45,375 nt of DNA from DATJBC01 sp035515515 (GTDB taxonomy: Bacteria; Actinomycetota; Acidimicrobiia; Acidimicrobiales; UBA8190), in the NCBI GenBank assembly GCA_035515515.1, contig DATJBC010000001.1, positions 1 to 45,375 of the forward strand, read 5' to 3'. The notes beneath the pieces are model-generated. The model worked only from the letters and a program-made list of their open reading frames with translations, was not told the origin of the DNA and ran no database searches. The position numbers were made by a program, and so were the translations under genes. Positions 23,667 through 31,418 of the stretch are shown here, in pieces (position 1 is the first letter of the stretch; every line of letters begins with the position of its first letter).

Positions 23667-25385
23667 TCACAGCCCGACCCCCGACAGCACCCCGCCCACC
23701 CCGGGAACGCTGTTCACCACGCCGGTCAGGCCGCCCGAACCCGAGCTCGAGCCTCCCGACGAGGAACCCCCCGAGGAGCCTCCCGACGACGACCCGCCGC
23801 CCGACCCCGAGGAGCCCGACGACCCGGAGGATCCCGACGAAGAGCCGGTCGAGGTGGAGCCTCCCGACGACGACCCGCCGCCCGAGCCCGAGGAGCCGCC
23901 CGAACCCGACCCGCTCAGCACGGGGCCCACCACGGGGACGCTCTGCACCACGCCGCTCAGGCCGCCGCCCGACCCCGAGCCACCCGAGCCGCCCGAACCC
24001 GACCCGCTCAGCACGGGGCCCACCACGGGGACGCTCTGCACCACGCCGCTCAGGCTCCCGGACGACCCCGAGCCGCCCGATCCGCCCGATGCCGAGCCCG
24101 AGCCTCCCGACGAGGTCTTGGTCGATCCCGATCCCGACGAGGTCCCCGTGGACGACCCCGTCGTCCCTCCTGTCGAGGAGCCGCCCGAGGACGAGCCACC
24201 CGAGCCCGACCCCTTGGAGGACGTGGAGCCGCCCGAACCCGAGCCGCCGGAGCCCGACGGCGACCCCGAGCCGCCGGAGGTCGTGGAGCCGCCCGAGGAC
24301 GAGCCGCCTCCCCGGCCGGAGCTGGTCGAGCCCGACGAGCCGCCCGAGGACGACGTCGTCCCTCCGCCGGTGGAGGACGACGACCCCGAGCCGCCCTCCG
24401 ACCCGGCCGCGGTCCCCCCGCCGGACCCCGTCCCGGACTTCGTGCCGGCGGACGACCCCCAGCCCAGCGCGGTCCCGTGCGTGGTCCCCGGCGGTTCAAC
24501 ACCCGCCGTGGTCTGAACACCGCTGAGAGCGCCGCCGACGCCCGGACCGGCCCCCGGCATGGCCGGGGGCACGGTGGCCGAGGTCGCGGCCAGGCGGAGG
24601 GCCGACGGCCCCCGGCCTTGCCGGCTGGAGCTCGACGCCAGCGCCGCCCCGAGCGCGTCGCCGGTCCCGTCCGGGCCGACCAGGGGGCCCGAGGCCATGG
24701 GCGGATGCTGGCCGAGTCCCGCGATCTGGTGCCCGCCCCCCATGGCCAGCGACCCGGCCAGGACCCCGCCCACCACGGCCACCACCGACCACACGGCCGT
24801 GACGCCCGACGACGTGGGAGAGGCCGGCGCCTGCGGACTGGGGGCGGGGGCGGGCGGGGTGCGCAGAGGGGCGGGCGGCTTGCGGTGCAGGCGGGTCGAG
24901 GTCCGGCGCAGGAGGCCGGCCGCCGACCGGGCGTCGTTGGGGTAGCGGCTCACCGTCCAGTGGAAGGCCGGTGCCCCCCCCTCGGCCGCGCTCCGCATCA
25001 GACGCGCTGCGTCACGTGACCGTCCCGGGACGATGACGGCCAGCTCACCGGGGCCGGCGGCGAAGAGGCGCTGGCGGGGGCCGAGGGCCGCCACCAGCGC
25101 GGCCGTCAGGTCCTCGACCGCCTCGGGGTCGGTGAGGGCCCCGGTGGTGGGCGCGCCCTGCGCGGCCGCCGTCCGGTGGGGACGGGCCAGCGCCAGCACG
25201 AAGCGATCGTTCCCGGCGCGCGCCTGGCTCACGGCGGCGGCCAGCGCGGGGCCGACGGGGGGCAAGCACACCTCGCCGGTGTGCACCTCGTCCGGTCCTG
25301 CTTCCGCAGCGGCGTCCAGCCGATCCATGATCGACGGCGCGCCAACGACGGAAGGTCCGGCCCCCCGTTCCCCCGAATGTGGCAC
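23667..25385 (-). CDS. Degenerate GGDEF-like protein with membrane helix and Ser/Gly tail
   Basis: A 572-residue protein. Residues about 40-168 resemble a decayed GGDEF fold: RQRLFAAGPGELAVIVPG stands where R(x)GGDEF(x)ll(x) normally occurs, and WTVSRYPNDARSAAGLLRR matches the SxGxAxxP..G..aeeLl end. The catalytic motif is GPGEL (111-115), so no cyclase activity is expected. A Pro-rich linker, one helix (about 194-215) and more than 330 residues of Ser/Gly/Thr follow. The tail contains two identical VVQSVPVVGPVLSGSG units and ends with a third, VVNSVPGVGGVLSGVG, similar to the PAGVGGVLGL end of the ECF protein. GTG 25385 sits 8 nt from a TACCGT -10; GTG 25412 is the longer option. Confidence 0.6.
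   Translation of the reverse strand: MPHSGERGAGPSVVGAPSIMDRLDAAAEAGPDEVHTGEVCLPPVGPALAAAVSQARAGNDRFVLALARPHRTAAAQGAPTTGALTDPEAVEDLTAALVAALGPRQRLFAAGPGELAVIVPGRSRDAARLMRSAAEGGAPAFHWTVSRYPNDARSAAGLLRRTSTRLHRKPPAPLRTPPAPAPSPQAPASPTSSGVTAVWSVVAVVGGVLAGSLAMGGGHQIAGLGQHPPMASGPLVGPDGTGDALGAALASSSSRQGRGPSALRLAATSATVPPAMPGAGPGVGGALSGVQTTAGVEPPGTTHGTALGWGSSAGTKSGTGSGGGTAAGSEGGSGSSSSTGGGTTSSSGGSSGSTSSGRGGGSSSGGSTTSGGSGSPSGSGGSGSGGSTSSKGSGSGGSSSGGSSTGGTTGSSTGTSSGSGSTKTSSGGSGSASGGSGGSGSSGSLSGVVQSVPVVGPVLSGSGSGGSGGSGSGGGLSGVVQSVPVVGPVLSGSGSGGSSGSGGGSSSGGSTSTGSSSGSSGSSGSSGSGGGSSSGGSSGGSSSGGSSSGSGGLTGVVNSVPGVGGVLSGVGL
23893..24054. repeat. Direct repeat inside the Ser/Gly tail gene
   Basis: A 69-nt segment at 23893-23961 recurs at 23986-24054, an offset of 93 nt (31 codons). 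It encodes the VVQSVPVVGPVLSGSG unit and is identical at DNA level, which points to recent duplication or gene conversion. Confidence 0.75.
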
Positions 25386-25399
25386 CGTCACTGACGGTA
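25384..25399 (-). promoter_or_regulatory. Palindrome over the promoter of the GGDEF-like gene
   Basis: ACCGTCACTGACGGT (25384-25398) is a palindrome with 7-bp arms. On the minus strand TACCGT (25399-25394) is a possible -10 box and the palindrome runs into the GTG at 25385, a position suited to a repressor. Confidence 0.4.
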
Positions 25400-25499
25400 C
25401 GCCCGGGATCACCGGCTGCCATCGGGGAAAGCACGCAGGTGTCTCCCCCCTGCCCCCCCACCTCGGTCATCACCTATTGGCAGTGCGACCCGGCCTGGA

Positions 25500-26591
25500 C
25501 TACCGGGCCAGGCCCACCAGGCGTGTCGTGGGCCGCGCCGGGGTGGCCTCGGGCAGGAACCAGCGGAACCAGATACGACCCCGCTCGTGTCCCGCCGTGG
25601 AGATCCAATTGGGATGGCCGGGGTCACGCCGTGCCACCACCAGGCGCCACGACCCGTCGTCCTCGTAGACCACCTGCGTGCCGTTGAGGGTGACCCGCTC
25701 GTAGGCGTAGTCGTAGGTGTGGAGGAACTGGTTCCACAGGCAGACGTTCCAGAAGGCGCAGGGGGGTGACCGGCCCTCGATGACGAGGGCCTCGTCCTCG
25801 CCCAGCGCGTAGCTGCCCATGGCGTAGGCGGCGTCCCCGGCCGCCCACCCGAAGGTCTGGCGGGCGACGCCGTAGGGCTCGTCCACCGAGTTGGGGTCGC
25901 CGAGCGGGATGGGCACGATGGCCGCCTGGTCCCGCAGCCAAATGAGGGCGGCCCGGAAGCGTCGGGCGAGATCGGCGTCGGTGTCGCGGCGGGTGGCCGG
26001 CGGGTCGAGGGCCTCGATGCGCCAGGTGGCGCGCCGGTCGTGGACGGGGTCCGCCAGGTAGTCGCGCGTGATGGCGCACACCGCGTCGGGCTGGAGCTCG
26101 ATCCAGGCGCCCTCGTGGGGCTCGGGGCTGAGCACCACGCGGAACGTCCCGTCCTCGGCGACGTGGAGCGACCGGTCGTTGACGCTCCCCACGATGCGCT
26201 CGGAGTAACGGCCGTCGTCGGGCCCCCCGTACACCGTGAGCGACAGGTAGACGGCGTCGCCGCGCCGTCCGCTCACGACGTAGGTCCGGCTCGGGTCGAT
26301 GGGCGCGTACTGGTAGAAGGCGTCGGAGTTGTCCCCGCCCCACTTGCGGTAGGGCCCCACGATGTCAACGAAGCGGGGACGCCCCGTGTCGGCCCAGACG
26401 TAGGCGTCGAGCCCCACCGCCAGGATCGAGAAGATCCACCGGTACCCCTCGAGGACGCCGAGGTCGTCGAGGGGGACGTCGGGGAGCTGCAACCGGCCCT
26501 CGAGCGCGGCGAGCTCGGCGACGAGCTCCCGGAACACGGCGGCCGTGAGCGGCGCGGCGCTGGGGGCGCGTGGGGGGACGGGGTCTGCCAC
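25500..26591 (-). CDS. DUF1214 domain protein
   Basis: A 363-residue protein with features of the DUF1214 family: DNSDAFYQYAPIDPSRTYVVSG and VYLSLTVYGG in the N-terminal half, and WRLVVARRDPGHPNWISTAGH...WFRWFLPE at the C-terminus. The family is common in actinobacteria and proteobacteria and has no assigned reaction. There is no signal peptide or transmembrane helix. The GTG start is supported by TAGATT ending 8 nt upstream (leaderless). This -10 box begins with the TAG stop codon of the acetyltransferase gene. Confidence 0.7.
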   Translation of the reverse strand: MADPVPPRAPSAAPLTAAVFRELVAELAALEGRLQLPDVPLDDLGVLEGYRWIFSILAVGLDAYVWADTGRPRFVDIVGPYRKWGGDNSDAFYQYAPIDPSRTYVVSGRRGDAVYLSLTVYGGPDDGRYSERIVGSVNDRSLHVAEDGTFRVVLSPEPHEGAWIELQPDAVCAITRDYLADPVHDRRATWRIEALDPPATRRDTDADLARRFRAALIWLRDQAAIVPIPLGDPNSVDEPYGVARQTFGWAAGDAAYAMGSYALGEDEALVIEGRSPPCAFWNVCLWNQFLHTYDYAYERVTLNGTQVVYEDDGSWRLVVARRDPGHPNWISTAGHERGRIWFRWFLPEATPARPTTRLVGLAR

Positions 26592-26599
26592 GCGCGCTC

Positions 26600-26605
26600 A
26601 ATCTA
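26600..26605 (-). promoter_or_regulatory. -10 box built on a stop codon
   Basis: TAGATT (minus strand) is 8 nt before GTG 26591. Its TAG (26605-26603) is the stop codon of the upstream acetyltransferase. Confidence 0.5.
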
Positions 26606-27220
26606 GGGGTTGGGGTCGGGCCCGACCCGGGGCGCGGTGAGCCACTCGCGCCGGTGGACCACCCACACCATGCGCGACCCGGTCTCGCCGGGCGCCTCCT
26701 TCGGGTGGTCGACGTGGCCGGTGAGGTGGTAGCCGAGCTTGGCGGGCACCGCCGCGCTGGCCGCGTTGGCGTCGTCGCAGTGGATCTCCACGCGCTCCAC
26801 CCGGCGCAGGCCGAAGGCGGCGGTGGTGAGCGCCTCGGCGCTGGCGGTGGCGATGCCCCGCTTGACGTGGTCGACGTGCACCCAATAGCCGATCATGAGG
26901 GCGCTGGGCCCGATGCGCCGGTGCAGCCCGCAGCCACCCACGAGGGTCCCGTCGGCGAGGAAGATCCCGTACTCGTAGTCCCCCGTGGGCGCCCACGCCC
27001 CGGCCGGCCCGAGCAGGCGGTCGCGCTGGGCCCGCACCGACACGCCCTGGGGCGTCGCCCACGGCATCCACGGCCCCAGGTGCTCGAGGCTCTCGGCGGC
27101 GGCGGCGGCGAGCGCGGGGGCGTCGGCGGCCGTCAGGCGCCGCATGCTCCCCGCGGCGGTGTCGATGACCTCGGGCGGCACGAGGCGACGCGGCCCCCAG
27201 CTCAGACGGCGACGCACCAC
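26603..27220 (-). CDS. GNAT family N-acetyltransferase
   Basis: A 205-residue GNAT-fold protein. The acetyl-CoA binding region is VHVDHVKRGIATASAEALTTAAF (the R/QxxGxA motif appears as KRGIAT, about 125-130). IGYWVH precedes it and VERVEIHCDDANAASAAVPAKLGY follows, matching the RimJ/RimL type that acetylates protein N-termini or small amines. The substrate is unknown. Two successive GTG codons (27220 and 27217) lie 5 and 8 nt from a TAACCT -10 box, so the gene is probably leaderless and the second GTG better placed. Confidence 0.8.
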   Translation of the reverse strand: MVRRRLSWGPRRLVPPEVIDTAAGSMRRLTAADAPALAAAAAESLEHLGPWMPWATPQGVSVRAQRDRLLGPAGAWAPTGDYEYGIFLADGTLVGGCGLHRRIGPSALMIGYWVHVDHVKRGIATASAEALTTAAFGLRRVERVEIHCDDANAASAAVPAKLGYHLTGHVDHPKEAPGETGSRMVWVVHRREWLTAPRVGPDPNP

Positions 27221-27225
27221 CGGGC

Positions 27226-27231
27226 AGGTTA
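27226..27231 (-). promoter_or_regulatory. -10 box of the acetyltransferase gene
   Basis: TAACCT on the minus strand lies 5 nt before GTG 27220 and 8 nt before GTG 27217. Confidence 0.45.
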
Positions 27232-27269
27232 CGTGGCGGGAGGGGATCGCCCCCGCCGGGCGGGCTCCC

Positions 27270-27287
27270 TAGACTGACGGGTCAGTC
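27270..27287 (+). promoter_or_regulatory. TetR-type operator with -10 box
   Basis: GACTGACGGGTCAGTC (27272-27287) is a perfect palindrome with 7-bp arms around GG. TAGACT (27270-27275) overlapping its left arm is a plausible -10 box for the flavoprotein gene at 27423, giving a leader of about 140 nt. The same core recurs at 30112 and 34814. Confidence 0.6.
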
Positions 27288-27422
27288 AACCAACTCGGTC
27301 CGTCGGTCAGCTCGGCCGTTCCACCCGTCGTGGGCGGTCGAGGGGGTCGCCGGTCGATGCGCGGCGGTGCCCCCGCCCGCACCGGCGTGGCCCCCGCCAC
27401 GGTCCGCACCCAAGGAGCCCCC

Positions 27423-28391
27423 ATGCGCACCCGCCTGACGTCGGTCCTCGGGATCGAGCACCCCGTGATGCTGGCGGGGATGGGAGGCGTCTCGTACCAC
27501 CGGCTGGTGGCGGCGGTGTCCGAGGCGGGCGGCTTCGGGTGCCTGGGGGCGTCCACCATGTCGGACGAGGCCATGGTGCAGGAGATGGCGCAGGTGCGGG
27601 CCCGCACCGACAGGCCCTTCGGGGTGGACCTGCTCACGGCCATGCCCGGCGACCTGGTGGGCCAGGTCGAGCGGATCATCGCCGGCGGCGCGTCGGTGTT
27701 CGTCGCCGGGCTGGGCGTCCCCACCGACGTGGTGGAGCTGTGCCACCGCCACGGGGTCCTGGTGGTCAACATGTGCGGCAAGGTCGCCCACGCCCGCCGG
27801 GCGGTGGACGCCGGCTGCGACATCGTCGTGGCCCAGGGCACCGAGGCGGGCGGGCACACCGGCACGGTCGCCACCATGCCGCTGGTCCCCCAGATCGTGG
27901 ACGCCGTGGGAGGGCGCGTCCCGGTGGTGGCGGCGGGCGGGATCTTCGACGGCCGCGGCCTGGCGGCGGCGCTCACCCTGGGAGCCGACGGGGTGTGGGT
28001 GGGCACCCGCTTCATCGCCACCCCCGAGGCCCGTGCGGTGGCGGGGTACAAGGGGGCCCTCGTGGCCACGGCCGAGGACGGCACCACCGTCAGCCGCGCC
28101 TACTCGGGCAAGACCATGCGCGTCGTCGCCAACGACTACACGGCCTACTTCGACGCCCACCCCGCGGAACTCGAGGCGTTCCCGGCGCAGCTCGGGCGCT
28201 CCATCACCGACAAGGCCTTCCACCTGGGTGGTGACGCCGACACCCTCGAGGTGGACCCGGCCCGGGAGTGCTACCCCACGGGGCAGGGCGTGGGGGCGAT
28301 CGACGGCCTGGTCCCGGCGGCCGAGCTCGTCCGGCGCTTCGTCGACGACGCCGAACGCGCCCTGGAGCGCGTGCACGCCGCCACCCGCTGA
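27423..28391 (+). CDS. Nitronate monooxygenase / FabK-like FMN protein
   Basis: A 322-residue TIM-barrel flavoprotein of the nitronate monooxygenase/2-nitropropane dioxygenase family. Family segments are IEHPVMLAGMGGVS at the N-terminus, DIVVAQGTEAGGHTG (about 136-150, the FMN/active-site motif with His) and VPVVAAGGIFDGRGLAAAL with GADGVWVGTRF for phosphate binding. Members oxidise nitronates or reduce enoyl thioesters; in a block of acyl-CoA genes the enoyl-reductase or quinone-type roles remain possible. ATG 27423 is preceded by AAGGAG. The promoter carries the shared palindrome at 27272, so control by the TetR protein at 34844 is likely. Confidence 0.85.
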   Translation: MRTRLTSVLGIEHPVMLAGMGGVSYHRLVAAVSEAGGFGCLGASTMSDEAMVQEMAQVRARTDRPFGVDLLTAMPGDLVGQVERIIAGGASVFVAGLGVPTDVVELCHRHGVLVVNMCGKVAHARRAVDAGCDIVVAQGTEAGGHTGTVATMPLVPQIVDAVGGRVPVVAAGGIFDGRGLAAALTLGADGVWVGTRFIATPEARAVAGYKGALVATAEDGTTVSRAYSGKTMRVVANDYTAYFDAHPAELEAFPAQLGRSITDKAFHLGGDADTLEVDPARECYPTGQGVGAIDGLVPAAELVRRFVDDAERALERVHAATR

Positions 28392-28519
28392 CGCCCGCGT
28401 CGGCGCAGGCCCGCCCCGGTGTGCGCTCGGGGTCTGTCGCAACCCCGCCCGGTGTGTGACAATGCGTGTTGGGCGGATCACGTACCGCGTGGCGCAGGGG
28501 GGGCTGGGGTAGGGTCGTG

Positions 28520-29593
28520 ATGGTCGACATGCAAGCGCCACCGTTGCCGTCCCTGCGGAAGAAGGAGCGCACCGAGGCCCTGGCGCGCCCCCGGCCCGCC
28601 GCGCCTGCACGCGCCGGGCGCGCCGTGCGCATGGTCCCCGACAAGATGCACGTGGGCGAGCGCCGTCTGCGCTTCGCCCTGTCCGACAACGAGTGGGACC
28701 ACGGCCCCGAGGGCCCGGGCAGCGCGCCGGTGTGGGCCGTCAACCTGCACGGCTACTTCGCCGGGGGCGGCATGTACTGGCGCGAGAGCAGCAACCTCGC
28801 CCAGACCCTCGGGTGGCGCGTGCTCAACCCGAGCCTGCCGGGCTTCGCCGGCAGCGACCCGCTCCCCTGGGAGCGCGTGACCATCCAGGAGATCGCCGAC
28901 CAGGTCGTGCGCCTCCTCGACCACAAGAACGTGGAGCGCGCCGTCCTCCTCGGCCACTCCATGGGGGGCGCGGTGGCGGTGCAGGTCGCCCACATGCACC
29001 CCGACCGGGTGCTCGGGATCGTCTACCGCGACGGCGCCGCCACCCCGGCGTGGAAGCACCGGCGGGGCATCGTGGTCTCGCTCCTCGCCCCGGTCCTGCC
29101 CGACATGGCGGGCGTGGCCGACCTCCTCATCGCCGCCATCCTCGACGCCCCCGACCTGTTCGTGGGGCGGCGGCTGGCGGCCACCTTGTGGGGGCTGTGG
29201 CCCGACGCCCGGCGCAACCTGCGCTCCATGGGCCGCACGCTTCCCGTGGGGTCGATGCTCATGGCCATCGACCTGCGCTCCGAACTCGAGCACGTGGTGG
29301 CCGAGGGCGTCCCCATCCTCCCGGTGTGGGGCTGCTTCGACCGCATCGTGAGCGCCCATACGGCGCGCGAGTTCGAGGACCTCACCGGCATCCATCCCGT
29401 GTGGGTGCCGGGCGGGCACTCGTGGATGCTCCCCCGGCCCCAGGGCCAGTCCGACGTCCTCGTGTACCTCCGCCAGGGGCGCTGCTTCGTCGACGACGTC
29501 CACGAGCGCCGGGCCCGGCTGGCCGGCACCCCGGTGCGCCGGCGCGCCGACCACCCCGAGACGTCGGAGTCCGCCATCCACCTGGTGCGCTGA
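28520..29593 (+). CDS. Alpha/beta hydrolase
   Basis: A 357-residue alpha/beta-fold hydrolase with a roughly 50-residue basic, disordered N-terminus. Catalytic signs: NLHGYFAGGG (oxyanion region), LLGHSMGGAVAVQVA with nucleophile Ser in GHSMG, Asp in WGCFDRIVS, and His in VPGGHSWMLPRP. Close relatives act as esterases, lipases or epoxide hydrolases. The start is uncertain: ATG 28520 and ATG 28529 both follow TAGGGT (28510-28515) closely, 4 and 13 nt away. The 128 bases upstream hold no other gene. It is convergent with the thioesterase at 29619. Confidence 0.78.
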   Translation: MVDMQAPPLPSLRKKERTEALARPRPAAPARAGRAVRMVPDKMHVGERRLRFALSDNEWDHGPEGPGSAPVWAVNLHGYFAGGGMYWRESSNLAQTLGWRVLNPSLPGFAGSDPLPWERVTIQEIADQVVRLLDHKNVERAVLLGHSMGGAVAVQVAHMHPDRVLGIVYRDGAATPAWKHRRGIVVSLLAPVLPDMAGVADLLIAAILDAPDLFVGRRLAATLWGLWPDARRNLRSMGRTLPVGSMLMAIDLRSELEHVVAEGVPILPVWGCFDRIVSAHTAREFEDLTGIHPVWVPGGHSWMLPRPQGQSDVLVYLRQGRCFVDDVHERRARLAGTPVRRRADHPETSESAIHLVR

Positions 29594-29618
29594 CGCCCGC
29601 GGGCCCCGCCCGCGCCCG

Positions 29619-30074
29619 TCACACGATCCGGTAGGTCTGCACGCCGTGCGCCGTCACCGCGCCCTCGGCGTCGCGGCAGGTGATCTCGGTGAAGATGAGC
29701 TCGCGCCCGCGGCGCACGGCCCGCGCCTCGCAGACGAGGTCGCTCCTCTTGGCCGCCCCGACGTACTGCACCGACATCGCCACCGTCGACGCACGCGCCC
29801 CCTTGGTGAAGTCGTGGTTGGACCACGCCGCGGCCGCGCCGGTGGTGTCCATGACGGCCGCGATGACGCCGCCGTGGTAGTAGGTGCCGTCGTTGGTGAG
29901 GTCCTCCCGGAACGGCAGGCGCATGCGCACGCTGTCGGGCTCGTACTCCTCGAAGACGAGCCCCAGGCTCGACAGGTACGGCGTGCGCAGCATGGTGGCG
30001 GGCACCGCCTGGCGGAACCGCCGCTGCTGCTCCTCGTCCAGGGCCGGCGCGCCCGTCTCGTCGGTGGTGGCCAT
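29619..30074 (-). CDS. PaaI-type hot-dog thioesterase
   Basis: A 151-residue single hot-dog protein. YYHGGVIAAVMDTTGAAAAW (about 67-86) is the PaaI/YdiI motif HGG...D, whose Asp or Glu is the catalytic residue. RASTVAMSVQYVGAA is the following beta strand. It probably cleaves aryl- or acyl-CoA thioesters and forms a tetramer. ATG 30074 follows GGGGAGG. Its -10 box TAAACT (30128-30123) lies within the operator at 30112, and it is divergent from the acyl-CoA dehydrogenase that shares this operator. Confidence 0.83.
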   Translation of the reverse strand: MATTDETGAPALDEEQQRRFRQAVPATMLRTPYLSSLGLVFEEYEPDSVRMRLPFREDLTNDGTYYHGGVIAAVMDTTGAAAAWSNHDFTKGARASTVAMSVQYVGAAKRSDLVCEARAVRRGRELIFTEITCRDAEGAVTAHGVQTYRIV

Positions 30075-30109
30075 GGACTCGCCTCCCCTACACTGGGCCG
30101 GGCCCGTTC

Positions 30110-30128
30110 TGACTGACGAATCAGTTTA
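30110..30128. promoter_or_regulatory. TetR-type operator in a divergent promoter
   Basis: TGACTGACGAATCAGTTT (30110-30127) is identical over 18 bases to 34812-34829. The palindrome core is ACTGACGAATCAGT (30112-30125). TAAACT on the minus strand (30128-30123) is the -10 of the thioesterase gene, so bound repressor would block it and probably also the dehydrogenase gene starting at 30165. Confidence 0.65.
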
Positions 30129-30164
30129 GCGGCGCCGCCCGCAGGCACCGAGGGAGGCACGCGC

Positions 30165-31418
30165 ATGCGCTGGACCATCGAGGACACCCCCGAGCACCAC
30201 GCCTTCCGGGAGGAGGTGCGCGCCTGGCTGCGCGCCACGCTCCCCGACGGCTGGATGGACGCCGCCGACGCCGGGGACGACGAGACGCTCGAGAAGATCA
30301 AGAGCGCCAGCGGCTTCAACCCCTTCACCTGGCAGGGGACCATCGGGCGCAGCCCCTACGCCGCCCCGTTGTGGCCCCGGGAGTACGGCGGGCTGTCGGG
30401 CGAGGTCTGGATGCAGCAGATCATCCGGGCCGAGCTCGTCCACTACCGGCTGCCCACGGTGTCGGTCAACCTCCTCGGCGTGGGCCTGGCCGGCCCCACG
30501 CTCATCGCGCACGGGACCGACAAGCAGAAGGAGCGCTACCTGCGCAAGATCCTGTCGGCCGAGGAGATCTGGTGCCAGCTCTTCAGCGAGCCCGGATCGG
30601 GGTCCGACCTGGCGTCGTTGTCCACGCGGGCGGTGCGCGACGGCGACGAGTGGGTGGTGAACGGCCAGAAGGTGTGGACGACCATCGCCCAGTTCTCCAA
30701 GTTCGGCATGCTGCTCGCCCGCACCGACCCCACCGTGCCCAAGCACGAGGGGCTCAGCTACTTCATCCTCGACATGAAGGCTCCGGGCGTGGACGTGCGG
30801 CCGCTCAAGCAGATGACCGGGTCCTCGGAGTTCAACGAGGTGTTCCTGAGCGACGTCCGCATCCCCGACGAGAACCGGGTGGGCGACGTCGGCGACGGAT
30901 GGCGATGCGCCCGGACGACCCTCATGAACGAGCGGGTCGCCCTGGCCGGCATCTCCCTGGACCCGGTGTCGTTCACCGGTGGGGTCCGGCGCGACCCGTG
31001 GCAGTCGTACCTGGACGGCATCCCGAACCGCCGCGACCCGCTCGTCCGCCAGCGCCTGGCGCAGTTCTACATCGAGTCCGAGGTGAAGGAGATCACCGCC
31101 TTCCGCGCCAACTCGGCCCGGCTGCGCGGCCAACAGCCCGGGCCCGAGGGGGCGGTCAACAAGGTGTTCAACGCCGAGTACAACCAGCGGCGCTCGAGCT
31201 TCGCCGTGAACGCCAACGGTGTGGCCGCCACCGCCTGGCTCCCGGGTGACACCGCCACCGAGGCCCGCGCCACGACCTTCCTGCGGGCCCGCGCCAACAC
31301 CATCGAAGGGGGCACCTCCGAGGTGCTGCGCAACCAGATGGCCGAGCGCATCCTCGGGCTGCCCCGCGACGTCGAGGTCGACAAGGACGTCGCCTGGGCG
31401 GACGTGAAGCGCAGTTGA
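30165..31418 (+). CDS. Acyl-CoA dehydrogenase
   Basis: A 417-residue acyl-CoA dehydrogenase. WCQLFSEPGSGSDLASLSTR and NGQKVWTTIAQFSKFG mark the flavin and substrate region; IEGGTSEVLRNQMAERILG keeps the usual C-terminal Glu. It is paralogous to the protein at 14860, from the middle domain to the shared end (VDKDV.W..VKRS). ATG 30165 is served by GAGGGAGG. It is co-translated with the thioesterase at 31415 and divergent from the PaaI-type gene, with the shared operator at 30112 between them. Expected role: first oxidation step of an acyl-CoA, electrons to ETF. Confidence 0.9.
   Translation: MRWTIEDTPEHHAFREEVRAWLRATLPDGWMDAADAGDDETLEKIKSASGFNPFTWQGTIGRSPYAAPLWPREYGGLSGEVWMQQIIRAELVHYRLPTVSVNLLGVGLAGPTLIAHGTDKQKERYLRKILSAEEIWCQLFSEPGSGSDLASLSTRAVRDGDEWVVNGQKVWTTIAQFSKFGMLLARTDPTVPKHEGLSYFILDMKAPGVDVRPLKQMTGSSEFNEVFLSDVRIPDENRVGDVGDGWRCARTTLMNERVALAGISLDPVSFTGGVRRDPWQSYLDGIPNRRDPLVRQRLAQFYIESEVKEITAFRANSARLRGQQPGPEGAVNKVFNAEYNQRRSSFAVNANGVAATAWLPGDTATEARATTFLRARANTIEGGTSEVLRNQMAERILGLPRDVEVDKDVAWADVKRS

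Noticed and set aside
23893..24054. Possible CRISPR-like repeat array
   Set aside because: Only two copies, in frame inside a coding region, without regular spacers.
23689..24516. Asp/Glu/Pro-rich + strand frame opposite the Ser/Gly tail
   Set aside because: DPEPPD-type repeats are the complement of Ser/Gly codons. The minus-strand frame has a structured N-terminal domain and a promoter, so it is preferred.
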